Shown here: positions 23,859 through 33,942 of the stretch, piece by piece
Layout: each line of letters starts with the position of its first letter
How positions within the stretch are numbered: position 1 is the stretch's first letter
Assembly (NCBI RefSeq): GCF_000430525.1
Contig: NZ_AUME01000027.1
Location: 1-39,349 of the forward strand
Direction of reading: 5' to 3'
Length of the DNA stretch: 39,349 nucleotides
Source of the DNA: Prevotella corporis DSM 18810 = JCM 8529
GTDB taxonomy: Bacteria > Bacteroidota > Bacteroidia > Bacteroidales > Bacteroidaceae
The notes under the pieces: generated by a model
The model's database searches: none
What the model was told of the DNA's origin: nothing
Seen by the model: only the letters and a program-made list of their open reading frames with translations
Program-made: the position numbers and the translations under genes

Positions 23859-24074
23859 ATGGACAAAGATATTAATCGCATAAAAGTAGTGTTAGCAGAA
23901 AAGAAAAGGACAAATAAATGGTTGGCTGAACAACTAGGGTGTGCACCTACTACAGTATCTAAGTGGTGTACCAATGCATGTCAACCACCTATGGAGACAT
24001 ATCTGAAAATAGCCAAGCTGCTCGAAGTAGATATAGCCGAGTTGCTTAACAAAGAATATTTCAAATCAATATAG
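23859..24074 (+). CDS. XRE-family helix-turn-helix regulator
   Basis: The 71-residue protein is one compact Cro/CI-type helix-turn-helix: NRIKVVLAEKKRTNKWLAEQ, LGCAPTTVSKWCTNACQPP and METYLKIAKLLEVDIAELL. Proteins this small are common first genes of defence operons and mobile elements. It sits 1 nt before the sspB-like gene and directly behind the operon promoter, so autoregulation is likely. It might also regulate the integrase. Family is certain, role inferred. Confidence 0.85.
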   Translation: MDKDINRIKVVLAEKKRTNKWLAEQLGCAPTTVSKWCTNACQPPMETYLKIAKLLEVDIAELLNKEYFKSI

Positions 24075-24075
24075 T

Positions 24076-24948
24076 ATGGCAACCATCAGTAATAAATATA
24101 TATTCTCAGGGCATGAATCATTCCCTTGCAAAAGCCTATGGCTGAAAAAAGGATATGATTTCATAGTCCATGGAAATAATTTCAGTTCCCCTGATGCGGT
24201 AATACAATTAGGTGTCGGGAAGAATATGGTTTCTTCTATTCGCTATTGGCTTGGTGTTTTTGGTATATGTGATGGAGACCAGCCAACATGGTTAGGAAAC
24301 TATCTGTTTAATGAGAATTATGGAAAGGATAAGTACATTGAGGATATGGCAACTCTATGGCTTTTGCACTTTAATCTTGTATTTTTAAGAAAAGCTTCAC
24401 TATATAACATGCTATTTTGTGGGCTGCAAAAAGAGCGCTCTACTTTTGAAAAAGGTATTGCGATAACATATGCGAGATTGAAGCTTGCAGAAGTAGGAAA
24501 ACTATCAGCATATAATGAACGTACTATGGGAAAAGACGTAGGAGTCTTCTTGCAAAACTATGCCTTGCCCCGTAAACCGCAATCCAATGAGGACTATTCT
24601 TCTCTTCTGATAGACCTTGACTTGATTCGCTCAAATTCAGAAGGTAAGGGGTACTACTTTAATGTAGACGGTAAGCGTGAGGTAACAAAGGAGATCTTTC
24701 TGTATGGTTTATTAAAATTGAAGGAGCTGGAGGGTGACAACAGCTTACCCTTTGATACCATACAAGAAAGAATAGGGCTAGTCTTCTGTATGCAGAACTT
24801 CGAGACAGTAGAGATGTTGAAACAACTGGCCAATGAGTACAGTCATTTTTTCGTGTATAGTGATGTGGCTGGTATCAAGCAAGTTCAGTTTATTAAGGAC
24901 TTGGATATAAAACAGGTATTAGACTATTATTATGGTAAAGACATTTAA
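24076..24948 (+). CDS. sspB: DUF4007 protein, SspB-type phosphorothioation component
   Basis: The 290-residue protein starts with FSGHESFPCKSLWLKKGYDF and then LGVGKNMVSSIRYWLGVFG (about residues 50-68), the hallmark of DUF4007. In the Ssp system SspB is a DNA-nicking partner acting with SspC and SspD to place sulfur in one DNA strand. The order DUF4007, large ATPase, PAPS-reductase-like enzyme matches sspBCD, which is the main reason for the name. Its 3' end overlaps the next gene by 17 nt. Codon use is AT-rich, like the rest of the island. Confidence 0.75.
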   Translation: MATISNKYIFSGHESFPCKSLWLKKGYDFIVHGNNFSSPDAVIQLGVGKNMVSSIRYWLGVFGICDGDQPTWLGNYLFNENYGKDKYIEDMATLWLLHFNLVFLRKASLYNMLFCGLQKERSTFEKGIAITYARLKLAEVGKLSAYNERTMGKDVGVFLQNYALPRKPQSNEDYSSLLIDLDLIRSNSEGKGYYFNVDGKREVTKEIFLYGLLKLKELEGDNSLPFDTIQERIGLVFCMQNFETVEMLKQLANEYSHFFVYSDVAGIKQVQFIKDLDIKQVLDYYYGKDI

Positions 24949-27900
24949 TTTATCTGCAAACATTGAAAACGGTTTTGCAGAAGGAATGCAATACCTGGTG
25001 ACTCCTAACGCTCGGAATGCAATTCACAATATTGTGAACGACTTCAAGTCTGGTATTCATTCTTTCACGATTATAGGCTCGTACGGAACAGGAAAATCGA
25101 GCTTTCTACTGGCATTAGAATCTGATTTGAAGAAGACTGGTAAGCAGAACTATCTATTGGATGCTAGAATTCTATCAGATGTAAAGTCATTCGAGATTAT
25201 GAATATTGTTGGCGACTATACTGAGATGTCTACACTTCTCAGTAAGGCTCTAAATGTGGAGGGTAATACCAACAGTATTCTTGATAACCTGAAGAACCAT
25301 TATGATCAATGTCAAAAGGAAGGCAAATTCCTGCTAATAGTTGTAGACGAGTTCGGCAAGATATTGGAACATGCTGCCAAAAATAGCCCTGAGACGGAGC
25401 TGTATTTCTTACAGAAGTTGTCAGAGTTGGTCAATGTACCGACCCGTCAGATGATGCTTCTCATGGTACTCCATCAAAATTTTAGTGCTTATGCCAAAGG
25501 ATTGACAGAAACACAGACAAACGAGTGGATTAAAGTGAAAGGCCGCTTCAAGGAGATTACCTTTGTAGAGCCTGTTGAGCAGTTACTACAATTGGCATCA
25601 AAACAGCTAAAGGAAGAAAGGAAGATAAACGATGCAAATAATATTGAACCACTATATAGGTTAGCCAAAAAAACAGGATATGTGTCTAACGATTTTCCTT
25701 TGGAAACAGCTAAGCAGCTATTTCCATTGGATTCGTTCTCAGCCTACACTATTACAAAAGCTATTCAGAGATATGGTCAGAATGAGCGTTCTCTTTTCAC
25801 TTTCTTAGCAGCGAAAGGAAGCAATTCTATTTCTGAATTTGAACCCGCAAAGCAATTAACATATAATCTTCAGAAAGTTTATGACTATATACTATATAAT
25901 TTCTATTCCTATCTAAAAGATGCCAATGCAGACTCAATGAGCTGGAGCACCATTCAAGTATCTATAGAGAGAGTTGAAGGTCAAGAATGGGACAGCAAGG
26001 AAGATATGTCTCAAGCTGTGAATCTGGTGAAAGCCATTGGCTTATTGAATCTTTTTGGTACAGCAGGATTTAAGCTGACAGCAGAACACATGACGACCTA
26101 TGCTAAGGAAGCCATGGCTATCAACAATGCCAAGGCAATCATACAGAAGCTGACTGCCAAGAAAATAGTTCGATATGCTGTCTACAAAGAGCGTCTGATG
26201 TTGTTCGAAGGTACAGATGTTGACCTTGAAGCAGAAATACGTAAAGCTGGTTTGATAGTTCCTCGCCCTGTGGCCTTTGTTGATGAGCTGAATGTATTTT
26301 TCAACAAGCGCATCTCCCAAGTTAAAGCTCACTTCTATCAGAAAGGCACCCCACGATTCTTTGACTACATGATTTGTGAGGAGCCTCAGGATATTATTCC
26401 TACTGGCGATACGGACGGCTTCATTGAACTAATTTATTCCACGCAGAAGAATGTTTTGACAGAAATCAAAAGATTAAGCTTAGAAACAGATCATGCACTT
26501 GTCTTTGCTTATTTTACCAATACGAAGGATATCGTCAACCACCTCTACAACATCAAGAAGTATATATATCTGTTGGAGCATGTTTTAGATAAGAGTGACC
26601 GGGTGGCTGTAAATGAAATCCAAAAATTAAGGGAGTATGAAGAAGCCCTGCTTAATAAAACTATCAACGACAACCTCTTCTCCTATAAGAATTGCGTTAT
26701 ATGGGTGTTTGGAGGTAAAGAGCAGAAGGTAAATTCACATCGTGATTTTAACCAGTTGCTGTCGAAGGTTTGCAATGAAGTCTACAGTAAGACACCTGTG
26801 ATGGTTAATGAACTATTCAACAGGCATAAACTTAGTGGGATGATTACTCAGGCGAGGAAAAGTTATCTAACATATTTGACGAAGCACTATTCTGAAGACA
26901 AAATGGGATTTCCTGAGAATAAATTTCCACCAGAAAAGACAATTTATTTTTCTTTACTTCTGAACACGGGGCTTCATCAAAATGGCGGCTTTGCAGATTC
27001 ACCTACTAATAAAGGCTTTATGCCTCTATGGGAAGCTTGCGAAGAGTTTCTGCAGAGTACGGAAAACAAAGCAAGGAAAGTGTCTGAACTCATCAAGATC
27101 CTTTCCGCGCAGCCCTATAAATTAAAATATGGATTCCTCGAATTTTGGATTCCAACTTTTTTGTTTATCAAACGTCAGGATTTTGCACTCTATGATGCAT
27201 CAAGGGGAGCTTTTATACCAAATGTGAACATGGAGTTTTTCGATTTGCTACAAAAGCATCCGGGTGACTTTGAGGTTAAAAAGTTTGCTATTGATGGTGT
27301 AAAGTTGGGATTTTTCAATCAGTATCGGCGCTTCATTAATCTTGGGGAAGAGTTTTCTATAAGTAATTCCAGTTTCATCGAAACCATCAAGCCGTTCTTA
27401 AATTTTTATATGCGGCTGAATGATTATACCAAGCACACTCGCAAATTTAACCACGAGTCAACCATGAAATTCCGTGATGTGCTAGCAAAAGCAAAAGATC
27501 CGGAAAAAGCATTCTTCAATGATTTGCCAGAAGCATTGGGATTTGACCATGCGAAATTGAAACATGAAGAGTTTATTCGTGAATATGGCAATATAATCCA
27601 GCGTGCTATCAGAGAATTGCGTTCTTGCTATACGCAGTTGATAGACCGCATAGAAGAAAGATTAGTGGATAAGTTTGGTTTGCAGAGCTACGAATATAGC
27701 GAGTACATTTTAGAAGTTCGCAAGAGATTGGCCAATGTCAAGGTCTATCTACTGACAGACAAACAGCGTGAATTCTACCATCATGTGATGACAGAATACG
27801 ACACTCGAACCCTATGGTACCAGTCTATATGTTATACCATACTTGAGCAGCGTCTTGATGCGCTCAGAGATGAACAGGAAGATAAGCTCGTAGATGACCT

Positions 27901-28159
27901 CATCTATTTGTTCCGTGAGTGCGAAAAATATGCAGATATTTCCAAGAAAGTTGACGATACTGACAAGAATGAGGCCTACTCTTTTGACATGGTTACAAAC
28001 AATGGTACTAACATTAGGACACAAACTTACGTGCTTCCAGAGAAAGATAAAACGAAAGCTGACGAACTGGAGAAAAAGATTAGTCAGCTATTATCTGGTG
28101 ATAGCAATGTAGATATTTGCACATTGCTGTCAATATTGAACAAAAAGATGAATAAATGA
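24932..28159 (+). CDS. sspC: Large P-loop ATPase, SspC-type
   Basis: The 1075-residue protein has Walker A GSYGTGKS at residues 49-56 and Walker B LLIVVDEFGK with D139-E140, followed by a strand ending MMLLMVLHQ. The long remainder is helical with no domain I can name. Translation is coupled to both neighbours (17-nt overlap with sspB, 4-nt overlap with sspD). In the Ssp system SspC is the ATPase that works with SspB and SspD. The assignment rests on the N-terminal ATPase and the gene order rather than on sequence recognition of the C-terminal 800 residues. Confidence 0.7.
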   Translation: MVKTFNLSANIENGFAEGMQYLVTPNARNAIHNIVNDFKSGIHSFTIIGSYGTGKSSFLLALESDLKKTGKQNYLLDARILSDVKSFEIMNIVGDYTEMSTLLSKALNVEGNTNSILDNLKNHYDQCQKEGKFLLIVVDEFGKILEHAAKNSPETELYFLQKLSELVNVPTRQMMLLMVLHQNFSAYAKGLTETQTNEWIKVKGRFKEITFVEPVEQLLQLASKQLKEERKINDANNIEPLYRLAKKTGYVSNDFPLETAKQLFPLDSFSAYTITKAIQRYGQNERSLFTFLAAKGSNSISEFEPAKQLTYNLQKVYDYILYNFYSYLKDANADSMSWSTIQVSIERVEGQEWDSKEDMSQAVNLVKAIGLLNLFGTAGFKLTAEHMTTYAKEAMAINNAKAIIQKLTAKKIVRYAVYKERLMLFEGTDVDLEAEIRKAGLIVPRPVAFVDELNVFFNKRISQVKAHFYQKGTPRFFDYMICEEPQDIIPTGDTDGFIELIYSTQKNVLTEIKRLSLETDHALVFAYFTNTKDIVNHLYNIKKYIYLLEHVLDKSDRVAVNEIQKLREYEEALLNKTINDNLFSYKNCVIWVFGGKEQKVNSHRDFNQLLSKVCNEVYSKTPVMVNELFNRHKLSGMITQARKSYLTYLTKHYSEDKMGFPENKFPPEKTIYFSLLLNTGLHQNGGFADSPTNKGFMPLWEACEEFLQSTENKARKVSELIKILSAQPYKLKYGFLEFWIPTFLFIKRQDFALYDASRGAFIPNVNMEFFDLLQKHPGDFEVKKFAIDGVKLGFFNQYRRFINLGEEFSISNSSFIETIKPFLNFYMRLNDYTKHTRKFNHESTMKFRDVLAKAKDPEKAFFNDLPEALGFDHAKLKHEEFIREYGNIIQRAIRELRSCYTQLIDRIEERLVDKFGLQSYEYSEYILEVRKRLANVKVYLLTDKQREFYHHVMTEYDTRTLWYQSICYTILEQRLDALRDEQEDKLVDDLIYLFRECEKYADISKKVDDTDKNEAYSFDMVTNNGTNIRTQTYVLPEKDKTKADELEKKISQLLSGDSNVDICTLLSILNKKMNK

Positions 28160-29259
28160 CAAAAGTAAGACATATATTAGGCATATCAGGCGGTAAAGAT
28201 AGTGCAGCTCTCGCCATCTATCTGAAAAAAACATACCCATCGCTAAAGATTGAATACTACAATTCAGATACAGGTTGCGAATTGGCAGAAACAGAAGCAC
28301 TAATTAATCGTTTGGAAGCTTACTTGGGAAAAATAGAACGATTAAGGGCCGCGAAGGATAGTCCGGAGCCAACTCCATTCCATCACTTTTTGAAAGCCAT
28401 GGGGGGATTTCTTCCTTCACCACAAGTTCGCTGGTGTACTAAGAAAATGAAACTGGATAAGTTTGAAGAATACGTAGGAAGTGATTATGCTGTTTCATAT
28501 GTTGGCATCCGTGGCGATGAGGATAGAGACGGTTATATCTCATCGAAGCTCAATATTCAGGCCGTATTCCCATTCCGTAAGAATATATGGAGTATAGATG
28601 TTATTAATAAATTCCTACACAATGAGAATTTAGATCGGATAGTTGACATATACGAGAGATTATGTCCAAAAGGATCCCTGCGAGACGAGATTATTGAGAT
28701 AGTGAAGAGACCTGTCGCCAAGCAGTTCTATTACTCGAAGAAAATGAATACTTTACTTGATTACGACGTAAAGTTGTTTAATCATGCTGTCTTTGAATTC
28801 CTGAAAACTACTGATTATCCGGTGGGTAAACTTGACAAATTCCCACTCCTAGACAATACGGATGTGCTAGTAAAAGAAGACATTTTCCGTTTATTGAAAG
28901 AGAGTGGTGTGGGTGTTCCTGCCTACTACGAGGAAATCCCTTTCGAGGTAGATGGCGAAAAAGGCACTTATTGCCGCAGTCGTTCTGGTTGTTACTTCTG
29001 TTTTTTCCAGCAAAAGATAGAGTGGGTCTGGCTCTATGAGCAACATCCTGATTTATTCAAGAAAGCAATGGAATTTGAAAAAGATGGATATACATGGAAT
29101 CAGAACGAAAGCCTTGCTGATTTGATAAAGCCTGAGCGAATCCGTCAAATTAAACTTGATATCATCAAGCGACAAAAAGAGAATCGTGCCAACCACAAGG
29201 GCACTACTCTTGTGGATATTTTGGGTGACGATATAATGTGTACGAATTGTTTCATATAA
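28156..29259 (+). CDS. sspD: PAPS-reductase-like ATP pyrophosphatase, SspD-type
   Basis: This 367-residue enzyme of the DndC/SspD group would activate DNA with ATP for sulfur insertion. The PP-loop SGGKDSAALAIYLKK begins at residue 10, and YYNSDTGCELAET and RWCTKKMKLDKFE (Cys94) follow, as in PAPS reductases. Cys273, Cys279 and Cys282 (CRSRSGCYFC) and a C-terminal CTNC (362-365) could hold an iron-sulfur cluster, as described for DndC. It overlaps the ATPase gene by 4 nt and is followed 10 nt later by the helicase gene. Confidence 0.78.
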   Translation: MTKVRHILGISGGKDSAALAIYLKKTYPSLKIEYYNSDTGCELAETEALINRLEAYLGKIERLRAAKDSPEPTPFHHFLKAMGGFLPSPQVRWCTKKMKLDKFEEYVGSDYAVSYVGIRGDEDRDGYISSKLNIQAVFPFRKNIWSIDVINKFLHNENLDRIVDIYERLCPKGSLRDEIIEIVKRPVAKQFYYSKKMNTLLDYDVKLFNHAVFEFLKTTDYPVGKLDKFPLLDNTDVLVKEDIFRLLKESGVGVPAYYEEIPFEVDGEKGTYCRSRSGCYFCFFQQKIEWVWLYEQHPDLFKKAMEFEKDGYTWNQNESLADLIKPERIRQIKLDIIKRQKENRANHKGTTLVDILGDDIMCTNCFI

Positions 29260-29269
29260 TTTAAAGTGT

Positions 29270-31546
29270 ATGCTTAAAGCAAATGTACTTTGGCCAGGCA
29301 GTCGTCGTTATAAGTCACGAACAGAGTGGGAACCTATCGGTTTCTTTTCCGAGGCATTGTGCAATGCAACTCAGTTTGATATAAAACTGGGCTTCTTTTC
29401 TTCATCGGCAATCAATATCTTGTCAGATGGATTTGCAACGTTCCTTTATAATGGTGGACGTATGCGAATGGTTATCAATGATATTCTTTCCATTGAAGAC
29501 AAGCAAGCTATGATAGCAGGTGAGGCCGGTGACTTAATTCAATATTTTGACCTAAATAACTTAGAGGAAGTCAAACGTACCTTGTCCGAGAGAGATAAAC
29601 ATTTTTTCGAATGTTTGGCATGGCTTATTAAGAATGAAAGGCTGGAGATAAAGATTGTGGTACCCAAAGATGGGGAAGGTATTGCTCATTCAAAATGCGG
29701 ATTGTTCTCTGATGGGTTGAACAAGGTAGCCTTTGAAGGTTCTTGTAATTTTTCCCGTACTGCCCTAATTGATAATTTAGAGAGCCTTACAGCTTTCTGT
29801 GATTGGGATGGACAAGGTGATGTGTATAAGACAGAAGACATAGCTGAGGATTTTGAAAGGACGTTCTTTGGTAGAGATGATTCTGTCGTCTATCTGAAAG
29901 CCGATGACGTAAAAGCTGGAATCTATGCCAATTTTAAACATAAAGAGATTGGTGAGTTGATGCGTGATGAACAGAATCTTATTTTAAGACGGCTTAATGA
30001 CCACCTTCCCTTAAGCATTCAAGCTATTTTAAATAAAGCCCAAAAGAAGGTGGAAAGCATCGTTAAAAAGTTAGAGGGACAAAACATTGATGTTTTAAAA
30101 GAAAAGGAGCCAAGATTTCCTTTCGATGAGCCACGAGGCTATCAGAAACAAGCATATGAAAATTGGAAAGTAAAACAGAAAGGACTATTCGCGATGGCTA
30201 CTGGTACAGGCAAGACTCTTACTTCGCTGAATTGTCTGCTCAACATCTGGAAGAAATTTCATTTCTATAAAGCAATTATCCTCGTACCTACTATCACGCT
30301 TGTTGACCAATGGGAAGATGAGTGTAAAAGGTTTCATTTTAATCATATTACTAAGGTTAGTTCTAAAAATCCTAAGTGGAAAACGGAACTTGACAGTATA
30401 AAGACAAAGGAGAGTATCAAGATAGACGGAGAAGAGTCGTCGTTTATCATTATAGCGACATATGCCTCCTTTGCAAGAGAAAACATCTTCCGTGAGTTAG
30501 TTAACTTTAACAGGAACACTACCCGACAGATGCTACTTATTGCTGATGAAGCACACAACATGGGGGCAGGAAGGATATTAGACAGGTTAGGCGGGGTTAA
30601 GTTCGCTCGTCGCATAGGACTTTCTGCAACACCAGAACGCCAGTTTGATGACAGTGGTAATAAAGCCATTATGGAATTCTTTGGCTGTGAGAACGGATAC
30701 ACCTTTGAGTTTAACATGAAAGAAGCTATTGATAAAGGATACCTTTGCCGATACATGTATTTTCCACATATAGTACATCTAAATGATGCAGAAATGGCTG
30801 AATATATGCGTATCTCATTGCAGTTGGCCAAGTTCTTTAACCAGGAAAAGGAATCATTCCCCAAAGGAGATGATATTTTGACGCGATTATTGCTGAAACG
30901 GAAACGCATTGTTCACAAAACCCAAGAGAAAGAAGTGATATTCCAACAAATCGTTCAGGAAAGGTACACCGAGAAAGGAAATTTGAAATATACTTTGGTC
31001 TATGTTCCAGAAGGTACAAGGCCTGATGATGAAACAGCTGATGTCTTTGACAGCATAGAGAGTGTAAATGATGATGACTTTTCTGAAAACCTGATTGACA
31101 CGTATACAAGGATTGTACAGGATGTCAGTAAAACCACGACCGTGAAGAAGTTCGTATCAGGAATTAAGGAACGAAACGAGATTCTTGAAAAGTTTGCTTG
31201 CGGTGATATTGAGGTTTTGACCTCCATGAAATGCCTTGATGAAGGCGTTGACGTACCTCGTAGTGAGATGGCAATTTTTTGTGCCAGCACGGGAAATCCA
31301 AGGCAATTTATTCAGAGGAGAGGTCGTATATTACGAAAGCATCCAGACAAGCATATAGCCATAATACACGATTTGGTTGTGACTCCCGAGGTGAATTCAG
31401 CACAGGAGAACTACAACATGGAACGTAGTCTAATAAGAAGTGAATTGAAAAGAGTTCGTGACTTTGCTGTATTATCAGAAAATGCGGACTTTGCATATAA
31501 CGAGTTAAACGAAATACTATCACATTATAACATATCTTTATTCTGA
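29270..31546 (+). CDS. PLD-nuclease/SF2-helicase fusion, candidate restriction component
   Basis: The 758-residue protein has an N-terminal phospholipase-D-like domain with H140, K142 and D148 (HSKCGLFSD) and EGSCNFSRTAL, the pattern of PLD-family nucleases. A superfamily-2 helicase follows: Walker A ATGTGKT (about 310-316), DEAH at 426-429, SAT about 30 residues later, and motif VI QRRGRILR near 682. A nuclease plus DNA translocase just downstream of sspBCD fits the restriction half of a phosphorothioation system, probably one subunit of the sspFGH type. I cannot tell which letter applies. It is 10 nt from sspD. Confidence 0.75.
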   Translation: MLKANVLWPGSRRYKSRTEWEPIGFFSEALCNATQFDIKLGFFSSSAINILSDGFATFLYNGGRMRMVINDILSIEDKQAMIAGEAGDLIQYFDLNNLEEVKRTLSERDKHFFECLAWLIKNERLEIKIVVPKDGEGIAHSKCGLFSDGLNKVAFEGSCNFSRTALIDNLESLTAFCDWDGQGDVYKTEDIAEDFERTFFGRDDSVVYLKADDVKAGIYANFKHKEIGELMRDEQNLILRRLNDHLPLSIQAILNKAQKKVESIVKKLEGQNIDVLKEKEPRFPFDEPRGYQKQAYENWKVKQKGLFAMATGTGKTLTSLNCLLNIWKKFHFYKAIILVPTITLVDQWEDECKRFHFNHITKVSSKNPKWKTELDSIKTKESIKIDGEESSFIIIATYASFARENIFRELVNFNRNTTRQMLLIADEAHNMGAGRILDRLGGVKFARRIGLSATPERQFDDSGNKAIMEFFGCENGYTFEFNMKEAIDKGYLCRYMYFPHIVHLNDAEMAEYMRISLQLAKFFNQEKESFPKGDDILTRLLLKRKRIVHKTQEKEVIFQQIVQERYTEKGNLKYTLVYVPEGTRPDDETADVFDSIESVNDDDFSENLIDTYTRIVQDVSKTTTVKKFVSGIKERNEILEKFACGDIEVLTSMKCLDEGVDVPRSEMAIFCASTGNPRQFIQRRGRILRKHPDKHIAIIHDLVVTPEVNSAQENYNMERSLIRSELKRVRDFAVLSENADFAYNELNEILSHYNISLF

Positions 31547-31548
31547 TT

Positions 31549-31776
31549 ATGGCAAGAAATAATGACAACAAAATGCTACAAGCAGTCTTGCTTGATGAGA
31601 ATCTGATGAAGTTCGGAGATTATTCTCCTTCTGACATCAGTACAATAGAGCAGGCGCTTGATTCTGATAATTATGTAATCAATGCTGTTGCACAGATTAT
31701 TAAACGTACAGGAGAAGGGGCTTCCGAAAAAGAACTTTGGAAAGAAATAGACAAATATTTAATTGACAACGTATGA
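31549..31776 (+). CDS. Small 75-residue protein between helicase and SMC-like ATPase
   Basis: No family is recognised. The protein is mostly helical and mildly acidic (MARNNDNKMLQAVLL, then SPSDISTIEQALDSDNYVI and SEKELWKEIDKYL). It begins 2 nt after the helicase gene and overlaps the SMC-like gene by 4 nt, so it is certainly part of the operon and probably a real small subunit or adaptor. Its stoichiometry is likely tied to the SMC-like protein through translational coupling. Confidence 0.7.
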   Translation: MARNNDNKMLQAVLLDENLMKFGDYSPSDISTIEQALDSDNYVINAVAQIIKRTGEGASEKELWKEIDKYLIDNV

Positions 31777-33941
31777 TAATCAAGGAAATCCGAATCAAAA
31801 ATTTCCGTAGTTACTACGGAGATAATAATATATTTGAGTTTTCAGACGGCCTAACCCTTATTCTCGGAGATAATGGCGACGGTAAGACAACTTTCTTTGA
31901 TGCTCTACAATGGTTGTTCAATACAACTATTGATAAGGGCAATGTTGACCACATGTCGGAAATGCGAAAGTCAAAGATGGAGATTGGCGAAAAAGATGTA
32001 GTTTCCGTTGCTATGCTTTTTGAGCACGATGGTGAAAAATCCGTAGAAAAGTCTTTTTCCGTTGAACGTGTTAGCGAAGACTTCTTTAGAGTCGGTACAC
32101 TTGTTTATAGAGGTTATGAAACTTCTGGCTCAGAACGCATTCAAGTGAGTGGAAAGAACCTCATAGACAGATGCTACGATGCCTTTATCCAAAGGTTTAG
32201 TATGTTTAAGGGGGAGTCGGAACTTAATGTGTTTGACAATGCCACTGCTTTAAAAGATCTGGTCAACAAATTTTCTGATATAAGAAAGTTCGATGATCTT
32301 GTAGAATACACATCATCTTTTGAGGAGAAAGCAAATTCTGCCTATCTGAAAGAAATGAAGTCTGACAGGAAGGTTGCAGGTGAGGCTAAAGCATTAGAAT
32401 TGCAGATAAATCGTCTTGCCGAGGAAATTTCAACTAAAAAGAAGGATATTAGAGATAAAACGACATCGTTGGAGGTGTTTTCTAAAAGGCTGGGGGAACT
32501 TGAAGAGAATCAGGAAACATCTGAAAGATATAAAGACATCCAAAGTAGGTTAAAGAGTAAGGAAGAGAAACGTAGGAAATTAAAAGCCCAAATAAGTTAT
32601 ATCGATTATAATCACGCACTTCTTGATAGAATGTGGGTTCTTTGCGCTTTCCCAGATGTTTTACAAGAGTTCAAGCAAAAATGCTCTGCTCTCAGTAGGG
32701 AAAAGAGAAAGCAAGAAAAAGATTATGAGCGTCAAAAGGCTATTGAAATTGGGAAATTGGAAGCAGTCAAAGAAATGCAAGGTGCATTAGTTAATGGTGC
32801 GCCTGAACTTCCTTGGTATCTACCCAATCAGGAAACAATGGAGGAGATGCTGAACGACCATATCTGCAAGGTGTGTGGTCGTCCCGCTGAAGAAGGGTCG
32901 GAGGCATACAACTTTATGTTGCAGAAACTTGAGGAGTATAAGAGGCATATAGCGCTGGAGGCCACTAAGAAGAGTCAGAAGGAAGCCATTGAAGAGAAGG
33001 AACTTTTCAAGTTTGGCAACATTGAGTCACTGCATAATCTGAGCATTTCGCTCAGCGGTAGCAATGAGTCGCAAGTTTCTGGGCTTGTTCGTGAAATTAG
33101 TGACCGCATGGGGCTGGTGGAGCGTCTGAACGAGGACCTGAAGGAAGTGGAGCGACAGATACAAGAAACGATAGACGAGAAATCGCGCCTGCTGATTCAG
33201 GCTGGAAATGTGTCTGAAGCTATTTTGGAGAAGGATTTCAACGACATCAAAGGACTGTTTGAACAGAAAGGTAGAGCAGAGGTGAGGCTTGTAGAATTGA
33301 ATGGTGATTTGGCACAACTTCTGACAAGGATGGATGGATTGCAGAAACAGATGGATGAGCTGAATCCCGACAGTTCGCAGGTAAAAGTGTATCGTGACGT
33401 TCATCGTGTCCTTGAAGAGATTGCTAAAGCCTTTGCATTTGCTAAAAAGGAAAACCTTCGCCGTTTTCTTGCTGAGATGCAAGATAAGGCGAATGGATAT
33501 CTGGAACAGTTAAGCGCAAGTGACTTTCATGGAGAAATTCGGCTCAGGCAGACGGCAGACGACTCGACAGAAATCCGCCTGTATAGTTCAAACGGTACGG
33601 AAATCAAGAAACCGTCTGGCTCACAATTGACGGTAATGTATATATCCGTCCTGTTTGCCATATCCGACTTTACACAAGAAAAACGTGACGAGGATTATCC
33701 TCTTGTGTTTGATGCTGCAACATCATCATTTGGCGATTCCAAGGAAGAGAACTTCTACAATGTGATTGACAACTTGAAAAAACAGTGTATCATTGTGACC
33801 AAGGATTTCATCACCAAGGGAAGGGTTCGCTTCCCTGAAATTGAAAAACTGACATGTTGTGTCTATCGTATCAAGAAAGCCGACGGCTTTGATTCAAAGA
33901 ATATGGCAACAGTTCGTACAACAATAGAAAAAATAAAGTAA
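31773..33941 (+). CDS. SMC/Rad50-like (DndD-like) ATPase
   Basis: The 722-residue protein has Walker A GDNGDGKTT at residues 32-40, two coiled-coil arms (about 190-300 and 420-540) flanking a zinc-hook-like CKVC at 365-368, then an ABC signature region PSGSQLTVMYISVLFA and Walker B PLVFDAATSSFGD with D647. The residue after Asp647 is Ala rather than Glu. DndD has this overall build, and SMC-like ATPases occur in phosphorothioation-linked restriction modules. GC content appears higher from about 32,820 to 33,500 (near 45-50 % in hand-counted lines) than in the first third (near 33 %). Confidence 0.8.
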   Translation: MIIKEIRIKNFRSYYGDNNIFEFSDGLTLILGDNGDGKTTFFDALQWLFNTTIDKGNVDHMSEMRKSKMEIGEKDVVSVAMLFEHDGEKSVEKSFSVERVSEDFFRVGTLVYRGYETSGSERIQVSGKNLIDRCYDAFIQRFSMFKGESELNVFDNATALKDLVNKFSDIRKFDDLVEYTSSFEEKANSAYLKEMKSDRKVAGEAKALELQINRLAEEISTKKKDIRDKTTSLEVFSKRLGELEENQETSERYKDIQSRLKSKEEKRRKLKAQISYIDYNHALLDRMWVLCAFPDVLQEFKQKCSALSREKRKQEKDYERQKAIEIGKLEAVKEMQGALVNGAPELPWYLPNQETMEEMLNDHICKVCGRPAEEGSEAYNFMLQKLEEYKRHIALEATKKSQKEAIEEKELFKFGNIESLHNLSISLSGSNESQVSGLVREISDRMGLVERLNEDLKEVERQIQETIDEKSRLLIQAGNVSEAILEKDFNDIKGLFEQKGRAEVRLVELNGDLAQLLTRMDGLQKQMDELNPDSSQVKVYRDVHRVLEEIAKAFAFAKKENLRRFLAEMQDKANGYLEQLSASDFHGEIRLRQTADDSTEIRLYSSNGTEIKKPSGSQLTVMYISVLFAISDFTQEKRDEDYPLVFDAATSSFGDSKEENFYNVIDNLKKQCIIVTKDFITKGRVRFPEIEKLTCCVYRIKKADGFDSKNMATVRTTIEKIK

Positions 33942-33942
33942 T

